Assembly: GCF_958450345.1 (NCBI RefSeq)
Contig: NC_088782.1
Span: forward strand, 101,090,358 to 101,154,357
Direction: 5' to 3'
Length of the DNA: 64,000 nucleotides
From: Calliphora vicina
Lineage: Eukaryota > Arthropoda > Insecta > Diptera > Calliphoridae
In this document: positions 25,057 through 36,720 of the stretch, one piece after another
How positions within the stretch are numbered: position 1 is the stretch's first letter
How the letters are laid out: each line of letters begins with the position of its first letter
Translations under genes and position numbers: made by a program
Notes under the pieces: generated by a model
What the model was told of the DNA's origin: nothing
Seen by the model: only the letters and a program-made list of their open reading frames with translations
Database searches by the model: none

Positions 25057-26091
25057 ATATGTAAATCTGTACAATGTTTATCAAATTTTAATTTAGTTTA
25101 CTGAACATTTTATTTATTTTTATTCTATTAGTTGCAATCATAAACCTTTTTAAACTTCTACACAAAATTTAATTATTGACTGACAAACCAAATAAGAAAT
25201 TAAAATTTCTAGATCCCAACATAGGGTGATATTTTTATTAATCGCGATCCTATTTATATTTATCACTTTATCACAATAATGATTTTTTTAGTTTTGTTTT
25301 ATTTATCTATTTTATTTATGTTATATCATTTAACTTTAATTGTCTATTTATTTTATTTGGTTATTCGTTAAAAAAAACTTGTTAAATAAGAAAATCAAAT
25401 GAATAAAAAGCAAAAATTTAATAAATCAAAACTGTTTTCTTTTTTTTCGGTTCCAAATTAATTTTTGGAATAATTTCTTTTTTGAATTAAGCAAAGTTTT
25501 AATATTAAAAAGTTATGATAAAAATGTAATCAATTTATTCAAATTGGTTGCTTTAAATCAGAAATTAGTAAAATTTTTGTAAAGTTGTTAGTTCAATTCT
25601 CTTTAAAAAATAATATAATAATTAATAAGAAACTACAGTTCTTAAAATTTTGCCACTACTGTATGTTAATTATATTGAGATTGTACTAACAGAGCTTATG
25701 TAAATACAAAACAAAAAGAGAATATGTACTTACTTGCAGAGATGTTGAAAAGCTTTCCAAATCGCCGCTGTTAAGTTGTTAAATTAGAAGAGATGAGGAT
25801 CTCTGTTATCTGCGATATTCCTTTTTGTTTGATCGAGTTACGCAGTTATTCTTTTTTTATGGTAGTTTTTTTCTTTTGTTTTAATATTTAGTTTATTTTT
25901 TCTTTTTCTTTTTGCAATTTACTTCTTATTTAACACCATTTTTGAATTCTTTGATTCACAGTGGCACGATTAAAAAAAAATACTAATTATATTTTGTTAT
26001 GAAATTTTTCTTCTTTTAATAACAATTTTTTTTTATATATATATAAAAAAAACAACAAGAAAATGTATATATACATTTTCTTGTTGTTTTT
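25057..26091. other. Gene-free AT-rich stretch
   Basis: Low-complexity A/T runs throughout. The only locally complex patch is about 25730-25850. On the minus strand it reads as a short stretch ending TCTGCAAGTAAGT, resembling an untranslated first exon with a splice donor. Nothing downstream supports it. Confidence 0.4.
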
Positions 26092-26686
26092 TTATACCCT
26101 TCACCTTCGTGAGAAGGGTATATGTATATAAGTTTGTCATTCCGTTTGTAATTTCTACATTTTTCTGGATCCTTATAGATAGCGGAGTCTATTGTCTGTC
26201 TGTCTGTTGAAATCAATTTTCTGAAGACCCCAGATATCTTCGGAATCCAAATCTTCAATAATTCTGCCAGAAATGCTTTCGAGAAGTTTGCTATTTAAAA
26301 TCAGCAAAATCGGCCCACAAATGGCTGAGATATAATGAAAAAGCCAGGACAACCTCGATTTTTGACCTATATCTGGATTACTAAGTCATTAATATAGACA
26401 ATATGAAAATAATGATAGATATTTCAAAGATTTGCAATGACGTATATAAAACCATAGTAAGTTGGACCTACAATGGGTCAAAATCGGAAAAAATATTTTT
26501 TAACCCGATTTTTTTTTCACCAAAAGCTTTTTCTCGCTAAATATTAAAAAAAAAATTTAAAAACTGCAAAAAAAAAAAAAAAATTTTGTTAACCTGAAAA
26601 TATTTAAAATTTTTATTTTGAAATATAATTTGGTGAATGGTATATAAGATTCGGCACAGCCGAATATAGCTCTCTTATTTGTTTTA
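26092..26686 (+). mobile_element. HINE family C abutting the stop codon of gene B
   Basis: 5' tip TTATACCCTTCACCTTCGTG then AGAAGGGTATA; 3' tip hairpin ATTCGGCACAGCCGAAT and TCTCTTATTTG. The core GGATCCTTATAGATAGCGGA and only three GTCT units precede the same body sequence as 5541-9512. The element ends within about 10 nt of the gene B stop codon (26687-26689), so the gene's 3' UTR must be made of this element. Confidence 0.8.
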
Positions 26687-29357
26687 TTAGGTATCATATT
26701 TATATTTTCTAGGTCTAATCATCATTTGCACAAATTTTAAAGAATGCTGACAACGCTTAAAACCATTCCAACAAATACCATTTTTAATTTTAGCCGCCTC
26801 ATCTTTACCGTAATATTGGCCATTTAAATTGCTAGAAAACAAAATTGTTTCATTTATAATTACATAAATACTTAAACAAACAGTCTTGCTTTACTTACCT
26901 CCAAAAACATTTCGAATACCACCAAGCACCCTTTTCCTTGACGGCACAATTACTTTTATGTTGATCATTGTCATGATCTTTAGTACTAAAATTATAACCC
27001 TGATGAAAGCTAAAGGAATCTCCAGCATTTCCAGAATATTCGCCTACTTTACTTAATTTATACTTTTCTGTTTCATTACCAACAACAAATTCATCATATT
27101 TGGCATACGTCTCAGTATCGTTAAAGTCTCTTAGTTGTATCAACAGTTCCATGGGTTGGAGTGTAGTCGTCAAAGCATGTAATTTATCTAAGCCGATGAA
27201 AAATTCTCCATCAATATTACCGAAGCCTTGCTTGTAATCAGACCAACCACGAAAGAAATCTACGGAGCCATTAATGCGCCTTTGGATTACAGTCCAACCA
27301 CCACCTTCGATGTTGTTATCACATGCAACCCAAAATGGTTTTGGCCCATAAAGCTGATTGTATATGCGGCATTTGTTATTCGCACAATGATATGTATTAA
27401 ATTCAGCACAACTGGTAGGATATGTTTTGGTGGTACTGAAATTTTAATTGAAATTAATACATTAAATCACTTCAATTCTAGCTTCTAGCTATTTTAAAAT
27501 CTATTAAGTTATTCACCCCTATCGGCAATAACATGTGAAATTTTGTTCCCATGAAATATCCATTTTCCTCGAAGGCAAAATTGCTATCGTGAAATTCCCC
27601 ATGAACTTTTCATTCACAGTAGTGGATTTTGTTTGTAACAGCTGTTTATTGTTTACAAAATTCCATCAGTCGTAAAGAGTCTAAGTCTGGGATGATTAAC
27701 AACTCGCGCGTCATTGCAATTATTTTTTAAGTGCAATCAGGCCCGTTTAAGTTTTTTGCCTTCGACAATTTTGCGTCTCACTCTGGCACGCATGTGATGT
27801 AAGGCTTCGTATAACGGTTCCTGGTTTACGTCGTTTGCACCTACCCCGCGTCTTTTAATTTGATAAACCCTGATGGAGACCATTAAAACTCTTCGTTACT
27901 CGTGGAGTACCAATTAAAACTCATATCGTGAAGTTTCCTATATAAAAATATAGGTAGACCGGCTTCCTATATGAAGATATAGGTCGACTAGGGACTTACT
28001 TAAATCGTATGGGATACCCTGGCGTTTTGGTTACGTACCCTTGCCATCAATTTTGAGAATTCAAAAAAAAAAACAGAATTCCATCTAAAAATTCCACAAC
28101 ATGGGGAATTTTTTCACGTGAACAAAGTTGTTGAACGAAAAAAGGAAAAGGGAACATATTTCATATGAAATATTGATTCGCGATAGGGGTGATTATTTAA
28201 TTCTGTTAAAATTTCTATATGAGAACACCTGCATATTCCTGGTGTACTAACACTGAGCTTAAATAATACGAAACAGATTATTTTACTGAGTCGATTTATT
28301 GATGTCGGTTCATGTGACGTGTGATCATCCATTTGCTCAATGATGAACATAACTGAAACTGTCTAAAATCGGCCAACTTATTTGGCTCTTATACAATTGC
28401 CAAATAAGTTGGATCGGTCAATACCTGAACAAAATCATTTAAACGGTAAATTATGACTTTCGAAAATTATTTTAAAAGGCTCGTGCATCTTCTTTAGCTA
28501 GTTGATGCTACTTTTAAACGAATTTGGAGACAAATTTTTAGTACTTATTTATGCAAACTTACCAAACTAATGTCTGATCATCGGTATCGTGACAAATCTT
28601 GGTTGCGTCTAAAATTAAAAAAAAAGAATAAATTGTTCAGTTTTATTTTAAATAAACAGATGACCATCAGTTTCTTACCAGTTTGATTTAGATATTTCTG
28701 TAGATTTCTATTTTGATCCATTGTCATAGTATCAACATTTGTTAATTTCTTATCAATATTTTGTAATAAAGTTAATTTCTTGGATATACTATCAACCAGC
28801 TGACGTGTACTGGTTTCCCAACTGGCTTTTTTCAACATATTTTCCACATTCTTAAGCTTTTCATTAAAGCTATCGAATAGATTTTTCACTATTTCCTTGA
28901 TGTCACTGATCATGCGCCATTTATCATCTGCATGCATCATTTGGCTTTGTTCACTTATGAAGTCACTTGTTTCAACTAAATTTTCCCTAATTTTTCCCCG
29001 TATATTACTTTCTATGTTCTCTAATCTCTGAGGAATCTTATTGAATTTTTGCTCGAACCTTTGTAAAATTTCACTTTGTTTATCCAACTGTAATTTTATC
29101 ATTTCAAAGTGTAGTTTAAAAAAATCATTACCAGTTCTCAGAGCCTCTAAGTGGCTCTCGAATCGAGAGTAGTCACAAGTTGAGAATTCATCGGAAGCCA
29201 GTGTGTATTTGGACTGTTAAGTAAATAATTAGATTTTCGCACTCATCTATATTGATTTGTCATTCTAAATACTTGCATTGATTGCAGCTTGAGCAAAATT
29301 GTGAAAATTCCAGATGTATAGAAATGTTAAGGAATATAGTCGAGTTTTGTAATGCAT
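26687..29357 (-). CDS. Gene B: secreted coiled-coil fibrinogen-related (FReD) protein, 447 aa predicted
   Basis: Predicted exons are 29277-29357, 28679-29213, 28563-28608, 26899-27435 and 26687-26831 (1344 nt with stop; phases 0, 1, 2, 2 match gene A). The signal peptide starts MHYKTRLYSLTFLY. The coiled-coil exon is the longest of the three (178 aa), with insertions after CDYSRFESHLEAL and around FISEQSQMMHADDKW. Exon 3 gives DATKICHDTDD. The FReD has VACDNNIEGGGW, DEFVVGNET, the site DHDND (a His in place of Arg), NCAVKEKGAWWYSKCFW, SNLNGQYY and MMIRP, followed by a short tail KYKYDT. Intron 3 is only about 1.1 kb and holds one inverted-repeat element. The exon 1 donor is GC. Likely role as for gene A: secreted, oligomeric and lectin-like (inferred). 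Confidence 0.87.
27514..28191. mobile_element. Inverted-repeat element in gene B intron 3
   Basis: Tips CACCCCTATCGGCAATAACA and (complement) CACCCCTATCGCGAATCAAT face each other across about 678 bp. Next come ATGAAATAT-type inverted segments. The interior has a GC-richer patch (27680-28030) with CTATATAAAAATATAGG and a similar copy 40 bp on. No transposase recognised. The flanks end in TTATT/ATTATT, so the target duplication is unclear. Confidence 0.55.
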
Positions 29358-29407
29358 TTTTTACTCGTTTATTTATATCTAATGTTTACTTGTTCATTTA
29401 CCGAGAC

Positions 29408-29447
29408 TGAATGAATTGATATTGTTCTTTCACTCAGTTTATATATA
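29408..29447 (-). promoter_or_regulatory. Predicted core promoter of gene B
   Basis: Minus strand: TATATATAAACTGAG (about 29433-29447), then 31 bp to TCATTCAGTC (about 29405-29414). TCAGTC is a good fly initiator. This predicts transcription from about 29408-29412, about 50 nt before the ATG at 29355-29357. Confidence 0.55.
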
Positions 29448-30134
29448 ATTGAAAGATGCAATGATAAAAATATTTGCATTGCAAATACTAGTTCTTGTTC
29501 TTGTTTTTTATCTTGAATTATTTGTAGATCAATTATAAACATAATTAACTAACGGACGAACCGGAAATAAAAGTGTATTATTAAAACCAAGAAATATGTA
29601 TATATTTTTAATCTTATGGGTATATTCATCAATATATCGAGGGTTTATATTCAAATAGTGCTATATGACATTTTCTCGAAAATGAGTTTTTTATAGCAAA
29701 GACATCTGTCATTTTAATTTTTAATAAAAAATAAATTTATTTCCAATGGTTTTTTTTATCAAATTAGTATTGTGTTATCTAACATACAATTTATCAAATA
29801 GTGAACTGTTATTGTATAAATTTGGATAAATAAAGAGTTGTTACAATTTTTAAACTACTAAACTGTTTTTATTTGCAATCAAAAGTATCCGGTTTATTTA
29901 AAGGAAATAAACCACCGTTTATAAAAGGCAAAAACGTAACAATACATTTGTCGAATGAGTAAGACACTTTAAATTACTGGTTTTATTTCAAGAACTATTA
30001 CAAATTGTCTATGGATTAATGTATTGTGTTATTTTAAAGCATTTTTAGTCTGAACAGCTAATTCTTGTTTACCACAAAAAAAAAAAATAAAAAATATATT
30101 TATATACACATGTATATACATACATATAATATAC
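29448..30134. other. Upstream region of gene B
   Basis: AT-rich, with no gene seen. It ends in a (TATACA)-like simple stretch next to the big nested element. Confidence 0.45.
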
Positions 30135-30865
30135 ATATGGGGGATTTCATGTCAAGTGAACCAATTTTTAAAATCGATGTCTTCCGATCGGGATGAAATT
30201 TGCACCAAGGTTAGTTCTATTGGATGGTAACTCAGATACAATTTTTTAACAAGGTCGTTCGAGAACTCTCCGAGATAGAGTTTCAAAGTTTGACATTTTG
30301 GTCAAGCAGGTGTTTTTTCTTATCCATGTAACTTATTACCTATTGTTCTTAGCAACATGTGTCCCAAATAGTTTAGATAGCTCTTTCTTCAATCTTCCGA
30401 ACAAAAATATTAAAAAAAAAAAAAATAAAAAATGTTTAATATTTTTTTTCCGAAATCAAAAACTTTTTGTCTTTTTTTTCTTAAAATAAAGCTTAGATAT
30501 TTTCCATGAACACCTATTTGGTCACTTAGTGGGATGCGAGTGGGATATCTATCAAAATAAATATTTTGTAACTCAAAACATAAAATTTTTGACTTTTTTC
30601 GCAAAATCAAAATTTTTGTTGACTTTTTTTTTTTTTTTTCAAAATGGACCCTTTTTTATTTTTTTTTTAGCTCAAACAAAGCTTAGATATTTTCCTTGAA
30701 GACCCTTTTGGTCGCTTAGTAGGATGCGAGTGCGATATATATCAAAATAAATGTTTTGTAACTCAAGATATACAATTTTAGCTTTTTTTGGCAAAATCAA
30801 AAACTTTTTTACTTTTGTTTTCCAAATGGGCCCTTTTTTTAATTTTTTTTTTGCTCAAAAGAAAG

Positions 30866-31746
30866 CAGAGACCGTAAATAACGGTTATCCAGAAAATTTG
30901 AAATCAAAAAATCACTATGTTAGAGTCAACGGACACATATACTCTTATATACCAATAGAATCGTATTGACGTGATCTTTCAGAATCTATGATATTAAAAA
31001 ATGATCCCAACTCCAAAGTTAATAGTTATTTTTCAACGTAAAAATAAAAGTTCCGATGAAACTGTTAAAAAAAGAGTTTTAAATATCCGTTATAAATAAA
31101 AGTCTTTTGAGGACTTTTATTTTTTCCGTCAGAAAAAAAACTCATTTGAGGACTTTTATTTTTTCCGTCATAAAATAAAAGTCATTTGAGGACTTTTATT
31201 TTTTTCGTCAGAAAATAAAACTCATTTTATGTAAATTGCTTGTCGTTGGTCAGATCATTACTATTTGTAAGCACCTTGTATTGCAATTTAATAAATAATA
31301 AAGAGATACGAAAAAACAAAAACAATTTAATAATAGGAATCAATCAATAACAAATTAAAAACACACACGTTTTTATTTTAATGACGATCTATTAAATTGC
31401 AATGCAAGGTGCTTACAAATAGTAATGATCTGTCCAACGACAAGCAATTTACACAAAATGAGTTTTATTTTCTGACGGAAAAAATAAAAGTCCTCAAATG
31501 ACTTTTATTTTATGACGGAAAAAATAAAAGTCCTCAAATGAGTTTTTTTTCTGACGGAAAAAATAGAAGCCCTCAAAAGACTTTTATTTATGAAAGATAT
31601 TTAAAACTCTTTTTTAACAGTTTCATCGGAACTTTTATTTTTACCTTAAAAAATAACAGTTTTAGATGGATTTTTATTTTGAAAGTCACAAAATAACGGT
31701 TATAAAATAACTTTTTTGATATCCCTTATAACCGTTACGGTCCCTG
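30866..31746. mobile_element. hAT-like foldback element, 8-bp target duplication AAAGAAAG
   Basis: Tips CAGAGACCGTAA and (complement) CAGGGACCGTAA, flanked by exact AAAGAAAG repeats (30858-30865, 31747-31754). Nearly the whole 881 bp is one inverted repeat: arms carry AAAGTCNTTTGAGGACTTTT repeated three times, then TGTAAATTGCTTGTCGTTGG and GCACCTTGTATTGCAATTTA, facing their complements. The loop is about 31300-31370. No protein. Confidence 0.85.
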
Positions 31747-33508
31747 AAAGAAAGTCTATGTCTATTTCTTTATGAGCTTTTTGGCCTCGTAGTGGGATTC
31801 GAGTGGAATATATATTAAAACAAGTAAGAAAGTATGGTCGGTCAAGTCTGACCATATAATAGCCTACACTAAGTAGAAGAGCAAAAATATTTTTCTTTTA
31901 AAATTTCCATAATTTATATTTTTGAGTGATTTTCGGAAGTGGGCCTTATATGGGGGCTATGACCAATTATGGACCGATCACCATGAAATTAGGTCGTGTG
32001 ATTTATGTCTCTACACTGAAAGAAAAACGCTTCGTAACCCCAATGAAACTTTTACGTTAACCTGTTTACGTTAATGCAATGAAAAGTTTCGTTAATGATA
32101 TGAAATTTTACGTTGTATTTACGAACATTACGTTAATATTACGATTCAGGCAAAATGAGTATTTTTTGGCATTTCGTAGAGTCATTGATGCTACGAAACT
32201 TTTTACGTTAATATTACGTAAAACTTTAACGTGAGATTCAATGTATAAATTGAATAACGAATGTGTCCCAAATTAATTTTTTGGAATAAAAAAGGTTTAA
32301 TTGGCAAATCCTAATTGTTTTTGTGTAAATATAGTAATATTTGTATGAAATACAGCACCCCTTAAAAATTCAATGAAATATTTACGTAGCCATAATGAAT
32401 TTTTTGTTTTCCATTTTTTTGGATTAAATATTGAAAAATAAAAAAAATAAATTATATAAAACAAAATTATATATAAAGGAATCGAATTAATGTAGTTTTT
32501 TAATATTTAAATTGCTTAGTTCTTGTTATTTTGCTAACATAACAAATTGTCATTAATGAGACGAAAAACGCCAAAAATTATGTCATTTTACATTAATATT
32601 TTAAACAAGTTTTTTAACAATCACGTAATTATGATGAACGTTTAATGAAACCATGTCATTAAATTAATGAACTTTTAATCCATGCAACGTAATATGTCAT
32701 TGAATTTCTTTGCAAATAAATCATAACGGGACTTTATGGCAAACATATTTTTAATGAAAATTTGTAGTAAATACAATGATTTTATCATTAGTTTAACGTA
32801 ATGTGTCATTCAATAAAAAAAAAATTAAGTATTTAATATAATAATAGTAAATACAACGATTCGGTTATCAATACAACGTAAAGTTGCGTTGTATTGAACG
32901 TTTCTTAAATAAATAACGGGACACAAGAGAATGTTGATGCTGATGGAAACAAAAAAAAAATAAAATAGAGTTGGAACATAATGTGGCACGTTTAAAAAAA
33001 ATACAACAACATAAATTGCATCATCTTCTGTTTTTGAGAGTTTCTTTTTATTTAATTTTAGTTTATTTTAAACAGTCAACAAGTGAAGAGTTGTTGTGTT
33101 AAAAATATAATTGATTTATTTGTTGTTTATAAAAAGTTGAAATTGTGATCAAAATCTAATTTGGTAATAAATAATTTGAAGTGTTTTTTGTGCAAAAATG
33201 GATTGAGGAGGATTTATTTCAATCAATTGAGGAAGTGGTTTTCGATTCAAGTGGATCAATGACTCATAAGAAAGGTAAGCTATTATTAATACATCAAAAG
33301 GAAAATTTATGATACCCATTAAAGAATACGTTTAAATTTTATTTTTAGATGAAGAAACTCAAAAAACACGTTACAATATCTACTAACTTCTTGGGGCCTA
33401 AATCACCTCATAAACTTTTTTCAAGGTAAACATTATTAATAATTATATAAAAATTTAAACAAAGTATTAAAATATTTTTTTTTAGAATAAAACATCACAA
33501 TTTCCATA

Positions 33509-33748
33509 ATGTCTGCTAATGACTTATTTGAAATTACTCAGCAAATGAAAATTGGCGACAAGATTGTTTTTAAGTATAATTTAGAAAAGTGGAGGGCGGA
33601 GAAAAATATGTCTCAACAAATTTTGAGTGACTCTCAGAAATCCAAAAACGTTTCATCATCATTTTTCACTATCTCAGTCTTCCTGCAGCGAAAATTTTTT
33701 TTTACTGATATTCAATTATTTTTCATTTTAGCGGTATTCACAATGTAG
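33509..33748 (+). CDS. Possible small exon/ORF inside the inverted-repeat element
   Basis: Opens MSANDLFEITQQMKIGDKIV just after a polypyrimidine-AG acceptor (TTTTTTTTAG at about 33476-33485), and reads KYNLEKWRAEKNMSQQILSD. The last third runs into the MITE and is probably not genuine protein. Composition in the first 50 residues is protein-like (mixed charge, few repeats), unlike surrounding AT-rich frames. Function unknown. It may be captured host sequence. Confidence 0.25.
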   Translation: MSANDLFEITQQMKIGDKIVFKYNLEKWRAEKNMSQQILSDSQKSKNVSSSFFTISVFLQRKFFFTDIQLFFILAVFTM

Positions 33749-33888
33749 AGTACTTGGCCTGGTAATGTAGTAAAAGAACACAATATCAAAAAAAATAAAA
33801 ACGAAATACATTAGAAATTGAAATGTTTGTCAATAAATAGCTTTTCTGCTTTTTTACTAGGCCAAGTACTCTACATTGTGAATACCGC
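33731..33888. mobile_element. Small MITE
   Basis: Tips CGGTATTCACAATGTAGAGT and ACTCTACATTGTGAATACCG are exact inverted repeats, with CTTGGCC/GGCCAAG continuing inward. About 158 bp in all. A truncated relative (one tip and about 80 bp, ATGTTTGTCAATAAATAGCT) is at about 8160-8263. Confidence 0.8.
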
Positions 33889-36135
33889 ATATATTTTTTG
33901 TATTTATTTATACAAATTCGAAGTATGTATATTGAAATCGAATTTAAATATAAAAAGTATTTAAAAAGTATTAATGCATATGTACATTTAGATTAAAATC
34001 CTAACAAAATGTAATTATAAATAACTTATTTTTGTTCATTATTATTATGAAAGGAATCGTTTTTGGAATGAAACCTTTTATTAAAATAATGATTAATATT
34101 GTTAATATAATGTCTTATAATCATTATATTTATGATATATTTCATTTCATTAATGAAGGAGCACATTCTATTTACGAAACAATGTAGGAAAATCAATGAC
34201 AAAATTCATTTTTGAAATGTAAAAACATCGTTCCATTAATGTAGGATATAATTATATTAGTGAAGCAATGTCATTAAACCAATGTCAACATTCATTGCAT
34301 ATATGATAAAGTTTCTTAACATCAATGAAACATGTCGTTATACTATTAATGCAAAATCGTTAAATTAATGATTTTTTTCATATTAGTATTGAAAGAGATT
34401 CATTAATTTAATGAAACCCTTTCATTATATTGACGAAATTGTATCATTGGTTTAATGATATTTGACATTGTAAACATGTATGGTGACGTTATTTATATAT
34501 TCTATATTAATGACATTATTTCATTATATTTACGAAAATTTTGAGATTAATGAAACATTTTTCGTTAATGCAATGACACCGGTAATCGGACTGATTTCAA
34601 GAACAAAATCATTAATATAACGTAGAAAAACGTTGTATTTACGAAGGTTTTTCTTTCATATATGAAAGTTTACTATGTTGAATTTTGTGAGTATACCAAC
34701 ATTTTTAAGCGATTTATGCACGTTAAAGTGATTTTGGGAGCTATGACTAATTATGGACCGATCGTAACAAAATTTAGTGACATGCATTTTCTATATATAG
34801 AACTTATTTGGAGAGCAATTTGTAGAGATACATTTATAAATTAAACATTTATGGCCGATAAAGTCCAATTTCGGAAGGACATTTGTATGGGGGCTAGGTG
34901 AAATAATGGACCTATTTCAGACATTTTCAATAGGCTTGGTCCTTGGGCTCAAAAAATAATATGTACCAAATTTGACCGAAATATCTTCAAAATTGCGACC
35001 TGTACTCTGCGCACAAGGTTTACATGGACAGCCAGCCAGACAGCCAACCAACCAGACGGACGGACTGACGGACATCGTTTAATCGACTCAGAAAGTGATT
35101 CCAAGTCGATCGTTATACTTTAAGGTGGGTGTTAGACTAGTACTTTTGGGCGTTACGAACATCTGCACAAACGCATTATACCCTCCCCACTATGGTGGTG
35201 TAGGGTATAATAAATGTTTTCTAATACAAGACATACAATTTTTGAGTTGAAACATTTATTTTGATATATATCCCACTTGAATCCCACTACAAGACCAAAA
35301 AAGCTCATATAGGAATAGACCTAAGCTTTCTTTTGAGCAAAAAAAAATAAAATAAAATTAAAAAAGCCCATTTTGGAAAAATGTCAAAAAATTTTATATA
35401 TTGAGTTACAAAACATTTATTTTGATATATATCCCAAAAAAGGGCCCATTTTGGAAAACAAGTTAGATTTTGCAAAAGAAAAAAAAAGAAAAAATTCAAA
35501 TCAATGTCTTGATTTATAAAATATTAATTTTGATAGATATCCCACTCGCATCCCACTAAGCGACTAAAAAGGTCTTCAAGTAAAATATCTAAGCTTTCTT
35601 TTGAGCAAAAAAAAAAATTAAAAAAAAGCCCATTTTGAAAAAAATTTCAACAAAGTTTTTGAGTTTGTAAAAAAAGTCAAAAATAATTTGTTTTTAGTTA
35701 CAAAATATTTAGTTTGATAGATATCGAACTCGCAGCCCACTAAGGGACCAAATAGGTCTTCAAGGAAAATATCTACGCTTTATTTAAGAAAAAAGGGGCC
35801 CATTTTGAAAAAAAAAGTCAAAAAAGTTTTTGATTTCGGAAAAAAATTTTAAATTTTTTTATTTTTTTTTCGAAAGATTGAAGAAATAGCTATATAAACT
35901 ATTTCGAACACATTTTGCTAAAAACAATAGGTAATAAGTTACATGGATGAGAAAAAAACATGTTTGGCCAAAATGTCAAATTTTTACCGCTATAAGTCAG
36001 AGAGTTCTTGACCGATCTTGTTGAAAAATTGTGCCTGAATTACTATCCAATAGGTCTAACCTTGGTGCAAATTTCATCGCGATCGGAATACATCGATTTT
36101 AAAAATTGGTTCACTTGACACGAAATCCCCCATAT

Positions 36136-36720
36136 ACTTATATATAAATTATATTAAATACCGCATTATTACCTAATAAAAATGTATCATACATACAGGG
36201 GTGGCCACATCACTAAAACATTCATAGTATCAATAAATAACTAATTTTATTTTCCATTTTATGCAAGTAAGAGTGTTTTGAGGCTAATAATAATAAAAAT
36301 TGTTGCCTTATAATTGATAATTTTGTATTATATCGAGACGGTTTTTTTTACTTTGGTTCACGCTTTGTTTATCGGATTTATATATGTAAATTGTACACAA
36401 CAAATACTTGCAAAAATAAATGAAAAGTTTTAAATATTTTGAATTAAATATCATTAAAATCCTGTGTGTATCTTTTTGGTGGCATCCTGGCATCACAGCC
36501 AGGATGTTACCACACTTGGTGGCTTAACATTTGGTCCTTCGAACCGGATTATTGGATATTTGATGGGTGGAATATTTTTTTTTGGAGAAACGAGAATTTT
36601 GAAGGTGATTCATTTCCATGTTAATTATTTTATTTTTGTTCTTGTAACATTTTGTTACAAAAAAACAAATTTCACATGTAAATAATTTGACAATACAGTC
36701 TACTATTTACTAGGGTATTC
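36136..36720. other. Unassigned stretch with a hairpin
   Basis: No gene seen. Contains the inverted repeat CATCCTGGCATCACAGCCAG at about 36482 and, nearby, TTTGGTCCTTCGAACCGG. Together these look like the leader of a lost retroelement, but no LTR or coding part can be shown. It ends in the 8-bp target duplication CTATTTAC. Confidence 0.35.

Larger units (their letters stand above)
32011..34660. mobile_element. 2.65-kb inverted-repeat element with degenerate internal words and exon-like segments
   Basis: Ends CTGAAAGAAAAACGCTTCGT and (complement) ATGAAAGAAAAACCTTCGTA. Both outer parts (about 32030-32900 and 33900-34640) are dense in variants of AATGAAA, ACGTTAATG, TTACGTTAATATTACG and their complements. 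Between them, about 33180-33750, lie intron-like boundaries. An open stretch including KWIEEDLFQSIEEVVFDS ends at AAGAAAG/GTAAGC, and acceptors occur at TTTTATTTTTAG and TTTTTTTTAG. A MITE is inserted at 33731-33888. I do not recognise the family. The exact target duplication is obscured because the flank is itself palindromic (CTTTCATATATGAAAG). Confidence 0.6.
31819..35210 (-). mobile_element. HINE family B inserted in F2, itself split by an inverted-repeat element
   Basis: Left tip ACAAGTAAGAAAGTATGGTC then GGTCAAGTCTGACC; right tip CCCACTATGGTGGTGTAGGG then TATAA. The flanking F2 sequence rejoins as ATATATATTAAAA / TAAATGTTTTCTAATAC, matching intact F2 monomers with no target duplication. 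The insertion is thus in a T-run, as expected for Helentron-type rolling-circle elements. Interrupted at about 32011-34660. Confidence 0.8.
30135..36135. mobile_element. Foldback family F2 with internal ladders, host of nested insertions
   Basis: Inverted tips ATATGGGGGATTTCATGTCA and its near complement (TGACACGAAATCCCCCATAT) at 36115-36135. Both continue inward as CCAATTTTTAAAATCGATGT and CCGATCGG..GAAATTTGCACC. Each arm carries a ladder of about 180-bp monomers containing GATATCCCACTCGCATCCCA, AAGCTTTCTTTTGAGC and AAAGTTTTTGATTTTGC. Removing the insertions 30866-31746 and 31819-35210 leaves a palindromic element of about 1.7 kb without coding sequence. Confidence 0.75.

Noticed and set aside
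36482..36560. LTR retrotransposon leader
   Set aside because: A hairpin and a TTTGGTCCTTCGAACCGG stretch suggested it, but no LTR pair, tRNA primer match or gag-pol sequence could be found.
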